Source: Acuticoccus sp. MNP-M23 (GTDB taxonomy: Bacteria > Pseudomonadota > Alphaproteobacteria > Rhizobiales > Amorphaceae). From it: a stretch of DNA of 64,000 bases. The stretch lies in the NCBI RefSeq assembly GCF_031195445.1, contig NZ_CP133480.1:2658501-2722500 (forward strand), written 5' to 3'. The translations under genes were made by a program, and so were the position numbers. Below are positions 18,478-27,483 of this stretch, one piece after another; the first letter of the stretch is position 1; each line of letters opens with the position of its first letter. The notes below the pieces were generated by a model. The model was not told the origin of the DNA. It saw only the letters and a program-made list of their open reading frames with translations, and made no database searches.

Positions 18478-19755
18478 GTGAGCGAGACAATGCAACGAGA
18501 CGCGGCAGGTGGCGCGGGGCCGGGCGGTGCGGACGCGCCTGGTTGCGGGCCGCTGCTGCCGTCGCCATCGGAAACGCGGCCGCTCCGGCACCGCCTCCTG
18601 GAGCATCTTCGTGCCGCGGGGCGGGCAAGTCGCGTCGACCTGTCGCGCGAGCTTTGCATCTCGCCGGCATCCGTCACGGCGGTGGCGGGCGACCTCATTG
18701 CGCAGGGGCTGATTGCGGAGGTTGAGACGGCGCGCGACGAGACCATCCGCGGCCGCCCTCCGGTGTCGCTGGCGGTGGCGCCCGGCGCCCACGCGGTTGC
18801 CGGGATGAAGCTTTCCGACGATCTCCACACGGCCGTCATCCTCGACTTTGCGGGCAACGTCCTGGGTGAGAGCACGCTTCCGGTCTCGGTCCATCGCAAG
18901 AGTGGCGCAGAGGTGATGTGCGAAGTGGAGGCGCTGCTGGACGAGGCGCTGGCCGCAGCGGGCCTGCCGCGCGCCGCGCTGCACGGGCTTGGGCTCGGCC
19001 TGCCGGGCACCGTGGCGTACGAAAACGGACATGTCATGTGGTCGCCGCTTCTGACCGAGCGCGACCTTCCGCTGGGCGCGATGCTGGCCGAGCGCCTTGG
19101 CATGCAGGTGGTGCTCGACAACGACGCCAACGTTCTCACCCTTGCCGAACTCTGGTTCGGTGCGGGCCGGCGGATGGGCGATTTCGTGCTCGTCACCATC
19201 GAGCACGGGCTTGGGATGGGGCTCGTCATCGGCAACCGGCTGTTCCGCGGTGCCTCCGGTTTCGGGCTGGAACTTGGCCACACCAAGGTGTCGCTGGACG
19301 GGGCGCTTTGCCGTTGCGGCCAGCGGGGCTGCCTCGAAGCCTATGTGGCGGACTATGCCCTCGTGCGGGAGGCGCGCACCGCGCTCCACGGCGACCGGGA
19401 CACCGCAATCAGCCCCCGCGCGCTGCTCAGCCACCTGTTTCAGGAGGCGGAGAGCGGCAACGCGGCGGCGCGGTCGATCTTCTCGCGTGCGGGGCGGCAT
19501 CTCGCCATGGGGCTTTCGAACATCGTGCAGCTGTTCGACCCGTCGCTGATCATCCTGGCCGGCGGGCAGGTCCGTTTCGAAACGCTGTACGCCAACGACG
19601 TGATCGCCGAGATGCGCGCCCTGACCCTCGACACCGGCCGCACGCCGCGCGTGGAGGTGAATGCGTGGGGCGACATGGTGTGGGCGCGCGGGGCAGGGGC
19701 CATGGCGCTGTCCGTTCTCACCGCGCAGCTTGTGGGCGAGGCACGCGCGGCGTGA
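18478..19755 (+). CDS. xylR: ROK-family xylose-responsive transcriptional regulator
   Basis: About 425 residues. An N-terminal winged helix-turn-helix (RPLRHRLLEHLRAAGRAS, then CISPASVTAVAGDLIAQGLI) is followed by a ROK sugar-kinase-like domain with GLGLPGTV and the zinc motif CRCGQRGCLEAY. ROK repressors release DNA on binding the sugar. The GTG at 18478 is preferred because an AGGGCGG ribosome-binding site precedes it; an in-frame ATG at 18412 lacks one and abuts the palindrome. It is divergent from the xyl operon. Its stop overlaps the start of the FG-GAP protein gene (GTGA). Confidence 0.92.
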   Translation: MSETMQRDAAGGAGPGGADAPGCGPLLPSPSETRPLRHRLLEHLRAAGRASRVDLSRELCISPASVTAVAGDLIAQGLIAEVETARDETIRGRPPVSLAVAPGAHAVAGMKLSDDLHTAVILDFAGNVLGESTLPVSVHRKSGAEVMCEVEALLDEALAAAGLPRAALHGLGLGLPGTVAYENGHVMWSPLLTERDLPLGAMLAERLGMQVVLDNDANVLTLAELWFGAGRRMGDFVLVTIEHGLGMGLVIGNRLFRGASGFGLELGHTKVSLDGALCRCGQRGCLEAYVADYALVREARTALHGDRDTAISPRALLSHLFQEAESGNAAARSIFSRAGRHLAMGLSNIVQLFDPSLIILAGGQVRFETLYANDVIAEMRALTLDTGRTPRVEVNAWGDMVWARGAGAMALSVLTAQLVGEARAA

Positions 19756-21296
19756 GGGGGGCGGCCCTGCTGCTCATCCTTGCCGCAACGCCTGCGCTCG
19801 CCGGCCCTGCCGTGCCGGATTTTGTGGACGCCAGCGCCGCACTCCCCGGTCCGCCCCATGTCTACGATGGGGACTGGGAGCATTATGTGGGCGGCGGCGT
19901 TGCGGTTCTGGACTGCAACGGGGACAACCGGCTCGACCTTGTGGCCGCCGGTGGCACCAACCCCGCGCGGCTCTTCATCAACCGTTCGGAGCCGGGCCGT
20001 CTTGTGTTCGGCGCCGGCGCCCCGCTGCCGGCAGACCTTCGCGTCACCGGCCTCTGGCCCGTCGACATCGACAGCGACGGCGTGCTGGACCTCGCACTCA
20101 CCCGCGTCGGCCCGAACGCGCTTCTGCGCGGCGCCGGTGACTGCACATTCAGCGATGCGTCGGACGCGTGGTCGTTTGCGCGCGGCAACGCCTGGAGCAC
20201 GGCGTTTTCCGCCACCTTCGAGCCCGACGCCAGATGGCCCACCCTCGCCATCGGCAACTATGTGGACCGGGACGACCCTGCCGGCCCCTTCGAGGCGTGC
20301 GACGACAATGTGCTGTTCCGGCCGTCGGGCGAGGGTTACGGCCCGCCGCAAATCCTCACGCCCGGCTACTGCGCGCTCTCCATCCTGTTTTCGGACTATC
20401 GCCGCCGCGGCCGGGCGGACCTGCGCCTGTCCAACGACCGCCATTATTATGTGCGCGGCGGGAGCGAGCAGATGCTGGAAATGCCGGGCGCGCGTTTCCT
20501 GACGGCGGCGGACGGGTGGGACAGGCTCTCCATCTGGGGCATGGGCATTGCCAGCGAGGATTTCACCGGCGATGGCCTCCCCGAAGTGGTCCTCACCTCC
20601 ATGGGCGACCAGCTGATGATGATTGCCGGGCCGGACGGCTACGAGATGGCGCCTTTCGAGATCGGCACCTTCGCCCAACGCCCGTTTTTCGGAGACGACG
20701 GCCGGCCCTCAACCGGGTGGCACGCCCAGTTCGCCGACGTGAACAATGATGGCCTCTCCGATCTGTTTATCGCCAAGGGCAATGTCGATCAGATGCCCAC
20801 CAACGCCATCGCCGACCCCAACAACCTCCTGCTGCAGCGCGAGGACGGCCGCTTCGAGGAAGCGGCGGACCGTGCCGGCATTGCCACCACGGCCCGCGCC
20901 CGCGGCGCCGCGCTCGCCGATTTCGACCGGGACGGTGCGCTGGATCTGGTTGTGGTCAACCGCCGTGCGCCGCTGGAGCTTTATCGCAGCGCCGGGCCGG
21001 GCGGGCGCTCCGTCGCCATCACGCCGCGCCAGAGCGGGGCCAACCCGTTCGCGATCGGCGCCTTCGTGGACGTGATCCGCGACGGAACCGCCATGAGCCG
21101 CGAGCTGACCGTGGGCGGCGGCCATGGCGGCGGCATTGCCGGCCCGGTGTATGTGGGCCTTGGCGATGCGCCCGGCGTGACGGTCCGGATCACATGGCCG
21201 GACGGCAGCGTTTCGCCGGAAACGACCCTTCAGGCCGGCGCTGATGTGGTGCTGATGCGCGACGGCGACGGCATTGCGGTCAGCCGCAGAGACTAG
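19752..21296 (+). CDS. Exported FG-GAP/VCBS repeat protein with ASPIC/UnbV-like C-terminus
   Basis: A 514-residue protein with a short signal peptide (MRGAALLLILAATPALA). It contains at least five calcium-type loops of the FG-GAP/VCBS class, including DCNGDNRLD, DIDSDGVLD, DFTGDGLPE, DVNNDGLSD and DFDRDGALD, spaced as in a seven-bladed beta-propeller. The last 100 residues resemble the ASPIC/UnbV module of CRTAC1-like proteins. It probably sits in the periplasm or outside the cell as a binding or adhesion protein. The GTG start overlaps the xylR stop by 4 nt, so it is co-translated with a sugar regulator. Its function is not known. Confidence 0.82.
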   Translation: MRGAALLLILAATPALAGPAVPDFVDASAALPGPPHVYDGDWEHYVGGGVAVLDCNGDNRLDLVAAGGTNPARLFINRSEPGRLVFGAGAPLPADLRVTGLWPVDIDSDGVLDLALTRVGPNALLRGAGDCTFSDASDAWSFARGNAWSTAFSATFEPDARWPTLAIGNYVDRDDPAGPFEACDDNVLFRPSGEGYGPPQILTPGYCALSILFSDYRRRGRADLRLSNDRHYYVRGGSEQMLEMPGARFLTAADGWDRLSIWGMGIASEDFTGDGLPEVVLTSMGDQLMMIAGPDGYEMAPFEIGTFAQRPFFGDDGRPSTGWHAQFADVNNDGLSDLFIAKGNVDQMPTNAIADPNNLLLQREDGRFEEAADRAGIATTARARGAALADFDRDGALDLVVVNRRAPLELYRSAGPGGRSVAITPRQSGANPFAIGAFVDVIRDGTAMSRELTVGGGHGGGIAGPVYVGLGDAPGVTVRITWPDGSVSPETTLQAGADVVLMRDGDGIAVSRRD

Positions 21297-21355
21297 ATCA
21301 AGGACGCCTTCGTAAACGCGATCACGATGATTGCGAGGTCGCCCGCGGCTTGGCG

Positions 21356-21431
21356 CTGCCGGCGGGTTGCGATGTGTCGCCGGTTCCCGAGCTTGCGGCA
21401 CATCCTGCCTGCGATGTTGCGTCGCCGGCAG
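21356..21431. repeat. Nested inverted repeats in convergent gap after the FG-GAP gene
   Basis: An outer perfect 9-bp pair (CTGCCGGCG at 21356-21364, reverse complement at 21423-21431) encloses a 9-of-10 pair (GATGTGTCGC at 21371-21380 and GCGGCACATC at 21395-21404). It lies between the convergent FG-GAP and dihydroxyacetone kinase genes. There is no T-tract on either strand. It is probably a shared 3'-end structure. Confidence 0.45.
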
Positions 21432-21440
21432 GTGCGACGG

Positions 21441-23057
21441 TCAGGCGAGGCCTTCGAACAGGCGAGCCACCGCCTCGGCGCCCGGGTCGTTATGGCCGGA
21501 GAGCTTGTCGGCGGCGAGATAGCTTGCCCGGCCGGCGCGCGCGCGGGTGATGGAGCCCGTGGCGTCCGCACCTTCACGGGCGGCACGGGCCGCCGCGTCG
21601 ACGCCTTGCGGCAGCGCATCCAGCGCCGGGGCAAGAGCGTCGATCATGGTGCGGTCGCCAGGGTTCGCCCCGCCGACTTCCTGCACGCGCCGGAGCCCGG
21701 CCTGGAGGGCATCGATGGGATCTTCGCCCTTGGCGCAGGCGTCGCCGGTCGCGGTGAAGAAGATCGCCAGGAGAACGCCCGAGGAGCCGCCCATCGCCTG
21801 GCTGAGTTCCATGCCGATGGCGCGGAAGAGCTGGGTGAGGTCGGCCAGCGGCATGTTGTCGAGCGCGTCCTCCAACGCATGGGCGGCGGTGGCGAGCGTC
21901 GACCCGGTGTCGCCGTCGCCCGTGTGCGCGTCGAGGGCGTTGAGGTCGCGCTCGGCGGCGATGAAAAGGGCGCAGCTTTGCTCGATGAGCGCGCGGTGGC
22001 CGGGATGGGCCGAGGCACCCGGCCGGATCGGGGTCAGCCCGCCCGGCAGCGGCAGCGTCTCGATCGCACCCACCGGGCTGACGCCCGGCCAGGCGACGAG
22101 CGGCGTCGGCGCGACAAGGAGCGCCAGTTCGGCCTCCGTTGCGGGGAACACGGAGATCGAGAAGCCGCGCATGTCGAGCGAGGTCATTATCGGTGCCGGA
22201 CCGATGATTGCGCTGAGACGCGTCCCGATTGCGGAGCGGGTGAGCTCGTGGGCGAGCACCGACATTTCAAGCGGCGTGGCGCCGCCGAGATTGTTGAGGA
22301 GCGCCACGTGCGCGCCGTCGCCAAGGTGCGGCTCCAGCCGCTCGACCATCATGGCAACGGCAGGCTCGGCACCCGAAAACGCGACCTGCTCGATCCCCGC
22401 CTCACCGTGGATGCCAAGGCCAAGCTCCGCCTTGCCCTCCGGAATGCGGGCGTCCTTCGGGCTTCCGGGCACGGCGCAGGTGTCGAGTGACATGCCGATG
22501 GAGGCAACGCGGTCGATCACGCGCGTCGCGGCATCTGCAATCTCGTCCAGCGCGGCACCCTCTTCGGCCATCGCACCGGCGATCTTGTGAACGAACAGCG
22601 TGCCGGCGACACCGCGGGCCTGTGCAATGTCGGGCAGCGAGATGTCATCGTCGACGATGACCATCGCGACCTTGTGGCCGAACGCACGGGCCCGCTCTGC
22701 CGCAAGGCCGAAGTTGAGGCGGTCGCCGGTGTAATTCTTGACGATCAGCAGGCAGCCGGCCGAGCCGGTGACGGAGAGGATTGCGGCCAGCACCGCGTCG
22801 ACCGAAGGCGATGCGAAGACATCGCCGCAAACGGCGGCCGTCAGCATGCCGGGGCCGACGAAGCCGGCGTGTGCAGGCTCATGCCCCGAGCCGCCGCCCG
22901 ACACGAGCGCGACCCTGGAGCGGTCCCAGTCTGCGCGCACCACGACGCGGATGTGCGGGTAGCCGTCGAGGCGCTTGAGCTTGCCACCCGACAGCTGCAG
23001 CATGCCGTCGATCGCCTCGGTGACGACGGCTTCGCGGCGGTTGATGAACTGATCCAT
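21441..23057 (-). CDS. Fused dihydroxyacetone-type kinase (DhaK-DhaL)
   Basis: A 538-residue ATP-dependent kinase of the Citrobacter/eukaryotic type, with DhaK (about 1-330) joined to DhaL (about 345-538). DhaK shows GGGSGHEPAHAGFVG and LGIHGEAGIEQ, whose histidine is the one that binds the substrate carbonyl covalently. DhaL shows DGDTGSTLATAA, the Asp cluster that holds Mg-ATP. It phosphorylates dihydroxyacetone or a related ketose such as erythrulose. It ends a minus-strand operon with a sugar/polyol importer, 11 nt after the second ATPase gene, so the imported compound or its oxidation product is the likely substrate. Confidence 0.93.
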   Translation of the reverse strand: MDQFINRREAVVTEAIDGMLQLSGGKLKRLDGYPHIRVVVRADWDRSRVALVSGGGSGHEPAHAGFVGPGMLTAAVCGDVFASPSVDAVLAAILSVTGSAGCLLIVKNYTGDRLNFGLAAERARAFGHKVAMVIVDDDISLPDIAQARGVAGTLFVHKIAGAMAEEGAALDEIADAATRVIDRVASIGMSLDTCAVPGSPKDARIPEGKAELGLGIHGEAGIEQVAFSGAEPAVAMMVERLEPHLGDGAHVALLNNLGGATPLEMSVLAHELTRSAIGTRLSAIIGPAPIMTSLDMRGFSISVFPATEAELALLVAPTPLVAWPGVSPVGAIETLPLPGGLTPIRPGASAHPGHRALIEQSCALFIAAERDLNALDAHTGDGDTGSTLATAAHALEDALDNMPLADLTQLFRAIGMELSQAMGGSSGVLLAIFFTATGDACAKGEDPIDALQAGLRRVQEVGGANPGDRTMIDALAPALDALPQGVDAAARAAREGADATGSITRARAGRASYLAADKLSGHNDPGAEAVARLFEGLA

Positions 23058-23068
23058 GGGGGCGCTCT

Positions 23069-24076
23069 CTATTCGTGAATGCGATTGCCGGCGGCGTCGA
23101 AATGGAGAAGCCGCTCGGCCGTTGCCGTGATGCGCTGGCCAGCGGCGAGACCGGCGTGCGCATCGGCCAGCGCGATGACCGGGTGCCCGTCGATGACGAG
23201 ATGGACCCGAGTCTGGTCGCCAAGGTGTTCGACCCGCGCAACGCTGGCGCCGCCGGTCTCGCCGCTATCGACCACGCGCAGGTGTTCGGGTCGGCAGGCG
23301 CTGGTGCGGGTACCGGCGGGCGCATCGCCCAGAAGTCCGGCGGGAAGAACATTGATCCGCGGCTGGCCGAGACGCGCCGCGACCGTGAGGCTGACGGGGT
23401 TCTCGTACACCTCGCGCGGGGTGCCGAACTGGACGATGCGTCCGTTGTCGAGAACGCCGATCTCGCTTGCCATCGTCAGCGCCTCGACCTGATCGTGCGT
23501 GACGTAGAGGAAGGTGGCGCCGATCTCGTCGTGGATGCGGTTGAGCTCCACGCGCAGGCCAGAGCGCAGTTTGGCATCGAGCGAGGAGAGCGGCTCATCC
23601 ATCAGGAAGATTGCGGGGTTGCGCACCAGCGCGCGGCCGATCGAAACGCGCTGCATCTCGCCGCCCGACAGCGCCGTCGCCTTGTTGTCGAGCTTGGCGG
23701 TGATCTGAAGCGTTTCGGCGACGGAGGCGACGCGGCGCTGGATCTCGTCTGCCGGCGTCTTCAGCATTGGCGATTTCAGCGGAAAGGCGAGGTTTTCGCG
23801 CACCGAGAGGTGCGGATAGAGCGAGTATTGCTGGAAGACCATCGCGACGTTGCGGCCGGCCGGGCTTTCGCGGGTCACGTCAGCGCCCGCAATGCGCACG
23901 GTGCCGGCGTCCGGCCGCTCGAGGCCCGCAATCAGCCGCAGCGCCGTCGTCTTGCCGGCACCTGTCGGGCCGAGAAGGACGACGAAGCCGCCGTCTGGCA
24001 CGGTGAGCGAAACGTCGTCGACCGCGACGGTCGACCCAAAGCGCTTGGTGACGCCGGAGAGTTCGACCTCAGCCAT
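23069..24076 (-). CDS. MalK-like ABC transporter ATP-binding protein, second of a pair
   Basis: A 335-residue sugar/polyol import ATPase. Walker A is GPTGAGKTT (instead of the usual GPSGCGKST), the signature is LSGGEMQRVSIGRAL, Walker B is IFLMDEP, the H-loop is VTHDQVEA, and a C-terminal OB-fold regulatory domain follows. It overlaps the upstream ATPase gene by 8 nt. Two different MalK-like ATPases in one operon are known from the rhizobial glycerol importer (GlpS and GlpT), suggesting a heterodimeric motor here. Glycerol or a related polyol is a reasonable guess for the ligand. Confidence 0.92.
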   Translation of the reverse strand: MAEVELSGVTKRFGSTVAVDDVSLTVPDGGFVVLLGPTGAGKTTALRLIAGLERPDAGTVRIAGADVTRESPAGRNVAMVFQQYSLYPHLSVRENLAFPLKSPMLKTPADEIQRRVASVAETLQITAKLDNKATALSGGEMQRVSIGRALVRNPAIFLMDEPLSSLDAKLRSGLRVELNRIHDEIGATFLYVTHDQVEALTMASEIGVLDNGRIVQFGTPREVYENPVSLTVAARLGQPRINVLPAGLLGDAPAGTRTSACRPEHLRVVDSGETGGASVARVEHLGDQTRVHLVIDGHPVIALADAHAGLAAGQRITATAERLLHFDAAGNRIHE

Positions 24077-25175
24077 GGGCGCCTCCCGTCAGGACCGCTT
24101 CGTTGGCCTCGGTCAGGAACGCGCGGCCGCTCGCTTCGTCGAACAGCGACAGCGCTGCCGCGTCGAACGACAGGCCAACCGGCTCACCGACACGGGCGAA
24201 CCGGTCCGGCGCGGTTCGTGCCCTGATGTCGCCATACGCCGTGCGCACGGTGACGACCTCTTCCATGCCGAGATATTCGCTGGCGAGCACCTCGCCGCGG
24301 ATCGCGCCTTCGTTCGCCAGCGTAACGTGTTCGGGCCGGACGCCCAGAACGATGCGCCCGCTCGCCCCTTCGCGCAGGGCAGGCAGTGCAATGTCCGCGC
24401 CCGCCACCCGCACCGTGGCGGCGCCGGGTGCAACGGTGCCTTCGAATGGCAGGAACGCCATCGCGGGGGAGCCCAGGAAGCTGGCAACGAACATGGTGGC
24501 CGGGTGGTCGTAGACCTCCTGCGGCTTGCCGATCTGCTCGACCACGCCCTGGTTCATCACCGCGATCCGGTCGCCCATCTGCATCGCCTCGAGCTGGTCG
24601 TGGGTGACGTAGACCGTGGTTGCGCCTATGCGGTCGTGGAGGGCGCGCAGCTCTTCGGCCATGTGCTCGCGGAACTCGGTGTCGAGGGCGCCGAGCGGCT
24701 CGTCCATCATGAACGCCTTCGGTTCGCGCACGATGGCGCGGCCGAGCGCGACCCGCTGCCGGTCGCCGGCGGAAAGGCCGCCGACGGGACGGTCGAGGAT
24801 CCCCTCGATCTTGAGAATGCGCGCGACTTCGCCGACGCGCTCCTTCACGCGCGAGCGACGCCAGCCCTGGCTGACGAGGGAGTAGGAGAGGTTCCGGCGC
24901 ACGTTCATGTGCGGGTAGAGCGCGAACATCTGGAAGACGAACGCGATGTCGCGTTCGCGTGCCGGGCGGCCGCTCACCTCTTCGCCGTCCAGCCAGATTT
25001 CGCCCTCGGTCGGCAGCTCCAGCCCCGCGATCATTCTGAGCGAGGTGGTCTTGCCGCAGCCGGACGGGCCGAGAAGCATGAAGAACTCCCCGTCGTGCAC
25101 GGTGAACGACGAGGCGTGAACGGCGGTGAAGGTGCCGAATTTCTTGGAGAGGTTTTTCACGACAATGTCAGCCAT
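24069..25175 (-). CDS. MalK-like ABC transporter ATP-binding protein, first of a pair
   Basis: A 368-residue ATPase. Walker A is GPSGCGKTT, the signature is LSAGDRQRVALGRAI (serine-alanine-glycine-aspartate in place of LSGGQ), Walker B is AFMMDEP, the H-loop is VTHDQLEA, and a C-terminal TOBE/OB domain follows. The start at 25175 (MADIVVKNL) overlaps the small membrane protein gene by 8 nt. The degenerate signature here and the near-canonical one in its partner suggest an asymmetric heterodimer. It is part of the polyol-type importer operon. Confidence 0.92.
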   Translation of the reverse strand: MADIVVKNLSKKFGTFTAVHASSFTVHDGEFFMLLGPSGCGKTTSLRMIAGLELPTEGEIWLDGEEVSGRPARERDIAFVFQMFALYPHMNVRRNLSYSLVSQGWRRSRVKERVGEVARILKIEGILDRPVGGLSAGDRQRVALGRAIVREPKAFMMDEPLGALDTEFREHMAEELRALHDRIGATTVYVTHDQLEAMQMGDRIAVMNQGVVEQIGKPQEVYDHPATMFVASFLGSPAMAFLPFEGTVAPGAATVRVAGADIALPALREGASGRIVLGVRPEHVTLANEGAIRGEVLASEYLGMEEVVTVRTAYGDIRARTAPDRFARVGEPVGLSFDAAALSLFDEASGRAFLTEANEAVLTGGAHG

Positions 25176-25557
25176 CGTTGCGGCGCTCCGGAAAATGGCT
25201 GACGACAATGAACATGCCGGTCCCGACGAGGGTCGTCAGGAACGACCATGAGTAGAGCGCGATGCTGAATGGCTGCATCAGCATGAAAACGCCGAGCGTG
25301 ATGACGCCGGTCGCGACCATCTCCCACGGCCCGCGCACGAAGATGCGGGCGGCGGGGTGGATCGCCTCGCCGGCGACGGGGGTGCCGGTGGTGTCCTCCA
25401 CCCAGGGGCGCGGCAGGCCGGCTTCCGCGCGGGCCTCGGCGTTTGTGAGGCTGGCATCCGGGTCGAAGCTGGTTGCCGAGCGGTGGCGGTCGGTCAGCGG
25501 TGCATGACCGGGGGCCGGCTCATCCTGCGGTGGCGGGGTGTGCGGGGGGCGGGTCAT
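25168..25557 (-). CDS. Small two-helix membrane protein embedded in a polyol-type ABC importer operon
   Basis: A 129-residue protein of unknown function. The first 75 residues are polar and proline-rich; then ARIFVRGPWEMVATGVITLG starts the first of two predicted membrane helices (about residues 80-120), and the protein ends FPERRNDG. It starts in a 4-nt overlap with the upstream permease and its 3' end overlaps the ATPase gene by 8 nt, so it is co-translated with the importer. The rhizobial glycerol importer operon also has a small membrane protein (GlpU) in this position; I cannot show homology. An accessory subunit is the best guess. Confidence 0.75.
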   Translation of the reverse strand: MTRPPHTPPPQDEPAPGHAPLTDRHRSATSFDPDASLTNAEARAEAGLPRPWVEDTTGTPVAGEAIHPAARIFVRGPWEMVATGVITLGVFMLMQPFSIALYSWSFLTTLVGTGMFIVVSHFPERRNDG

Positions 25558-26495
25558 TTGCGCACCGCGCCGAAGGTGATGCCGCGCAACAGATGCTTGC
25601 GCAGGACGACGGTGAAGATGAGCACCGGGAGCAGGAAGATCGTGGCGCCTGCGGCAACCGCCGGCCAGTCGAGCCCGCCGACGCCGATGATGGTCGGGAT
25701 GAAGGGCGGCGCGGTCTGCGCATTGCCGGAGGTGAGAAGCACGGCGAACGCATACTCGTTCCACGCAAAAATCAGGCAGAAGATTGCGGTGGAGGCGATG
25801 CCGGTGGCGGCCTGCGGCAGCACCACCTTCCAGAATGCCTGGAAGCGGGTGTAGCCGTCGATCAGCGCGGCTTCTTCGTATTCGCGCGGGATCTCGTCGA
25901 TGAACCCCTTCAGGAGCCAGACCGCGAGCGAGATGTTCACCGCCGTATAAAGGAGGATCATGCCGAGGTGCGTGTCGGAGAGGCCAAGCGTGCGGTACAT
26001 CAGGAAGATGGGGATCGCGACGGCAATCGGCGGCATCATCCGTGTCGACAGGATGAAGAACATGAGGTCGTCCGTCAGCGGCACCTTGAAGCGCGAGAAG
26101 CCGTAGGCCGCCAGCGTGCCGAGGACGATGGACAGGAACGTCGACCCGAAGCCGATGATGATGGAGTTGAGGAACCGCTCGCCGAAGCGCGAGGCGCCGA
26201 CGATGACCATGCCGCGCTCGCGCACGATCTCCTGCGCGAAGTTCTCGGCCGGGCCGAGTTCCTCGAGCTGCTCAGGCGTTGCGCGGGTGCGGGTCGTGAA
26301 GAGGTTGACGTAGCCCTCCACCGTCGGCTGGAAGACGAGCTTGGGCGGATAGGAGATCGCGTCGGACGGCGTCTTGAAGCCGGTCAGCATGATCCACACC
26401 ATCGGCACCAACGTGACGAGCGCGTAGCCGACGACGACGATCCCCGCGATCCATTTGACGCGGCCGGTGGGCTCGGTGACGGAATTTGCGCTCAT
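25554..26495 (-). CDS. MalG-like ABC transporter permease (sugar/polyol)
   Basis: A 313-residue permease of the MalG/UgpE type with about six membrane helices. The EAA loop is EYEEAALIDGYTRFQAFWKVVLPQA, and the C-terminus is typical (LRKHLLRGITFGAVRK). A roughly 60-residue extra periplasmic segment follows the first helix (about residues 45-110). The start at 26495 overlaps the preceding permease stop by 4 nt. It pairs with the MalF-like protein encoded upstream. Confidence 0.93.
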   Translation of the reverse strand: MSANSVTEPTGRVKWIAGIVVVGYALVTLVPMVWIMLTGFKTPSDAISYPPKLVFQPTVEGYVNLFTTRTRATPEQLEELGPAENFAQEIVRERGMVIVGASRFGERFLNSIIIGFGSTFLSIVLGTLAAYGFSRFKVPLTDDLMFFILSTRMMPPIAVAIPIFLMYRTLGLSDTHLGMILLYTAVNISLAVWLLKGFIDEIPREYEEAALIDGYTRFQAFWKVVLPQAATGIASTAIFCLIFAWNEYAFAVLLTSGNAQTAPPFIPTIIGVGGLDWPAVAAGATIFLLPVLIFTVVLRKHLLRGITFGAVRK

Positions 26496-27445
26496 CGCTC
26501 TTTCACCTTGTTGAGCGCCTTCACGTAAATTGAGGCGAGACCGAAGACGGTGACGAAAAGGACGATCGCGAATGCGGATGAATAGCCGGTCCGCCACTTC
26601 TCGAACGCCTCGCGCTTGAGGTTGATCGACGCCAGCTCGGTGACCGAGCCCGGCCCGCCGCCGGTGAGCTGGACCACCAGGTCGAACATCTTGAAATTCT
26701 CGATGCCGCGGAAGAGCACGGCCAGCATCAAGAACGGCAGCACCATCGGCACCGTGATCGTCCAGAACTGGCGCCAAGCGGACGCGCGGTCGATCTCAGC
26801 CGCCTCATAGACGTAGGCAGGAATGGATCTGAGGCCGGCAAGGCAGATCAGCATCACGAAGGGCGTCCACATCCAGGTGTCGACGATAACGATTGCCCAC
26901 GGCGCCAGATCGACGTCTCCGATCATCTCGAAGCTTGCCGGGTCCGTGCCGGTGAGGAAGCCGACGACGGCGTTGAAGAGGCCGATCTGCGGCTGGTACA
27001 GGAACGTCCAGAAATTGCCGACGACGGCCGGGGACAGCATCATCGGCAGGACGATGATGGTGGTCCAGAAGTTGGAGCCGCGGAATTTGGCGTTGATCAG
27101 CCACGCCAGGGTGAACCCGATCAGCACCTGCAGGACGATGGTCCACACCACGAAGTGCGCGGTCGCCTGCATGGCCTGCCAGATGTCGTCATCCGTCAGG
27201 ACGCGCTCGTAGTTGCGCAGTCCGACCCACTCCACATCGCGGTTGAAGCGGTTGGCGCGGTAGTTGGTGAAGCTGAGGTAGATCGTCCACAGCAACGGAA
27301 AAATGTTGATCGCGAGCAGCAGGAGAATGGTCGGCCCGATGAACACCCATGCGAGTGCCCGGTCCGACAATCCCCGTACCGTGCGAGCAACACCCGGAGG
27401 TGTTGCTCGCACCATGCGCTCTGGCACCGAAGCTTTATCGGTCAT
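26492..27445 (-). CDS. MalF-like ABC transporter permease (sugar/polyol)
   Basis: A 317-residue permease with about six membrane helices and the EAA loop YVYEAAEIDRASAWRQFWTITVPMV. The cytoplasmic N-terminus (about residues 12-22) is encoded by DNA that forms a perfect 14-bp hairpin (27381-27412), an unusual structure beginning 33 nt into the coding region. It overlaps the next permease by 4 nt and follows the binding-protein gene after a 53-bp gap that also holds a hairpin. Confidence 0.93.
   Translation of the reverse strand: MTDKASVPERMVRATPPGVARTVRGLSDRALAWVFIGPTILLLLAINIFPLLWTIYLSFTNYRANRFNRDVEWVGLRNYERVLTDDDIWQAMQATAHFVVWTIVLQVLIGFTLAWLINAKFRGSNFWTTIIVLPMMLSPAVVGNFWTFLYQPQIGLFNAVVGFLTGTDPASFEMIGDVDLAPWAIVIVDTWMWTPFVMLICLAGLRSIPAYVYEAAEIDRASAWRQFWTITVPMVLPFLMLAVLFRGIENFKMFDLVVQLTGGGPGSVTELASINLKREAFEKWRTGYSSAFAIVLFVTVFGLASIYVKALNKVKER
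27381..27412. repeat. Perfect 14-bp inverted repeat with 4-nt loop inside the permease 5' coding region
   Basis: GTGCGAGCAACACC and its exact reverse complement flank CGGA. It occupies nucleotides 34-65 of the MalF-like permease gene. A hairpin this strong so near a start codon could slow translation or mark an RNA-processing site. The encoded residues (VRATPPGVAR) are in a poorly conserved cytoplasmic tail, so the DNA or RNA structure, not the protein, may be what is kept. Confidence 0.75.
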
Positions 27446-27483
27446 CTCTGCTCCGCTCGCGACAGTGCCGACTGGGCCAATTC

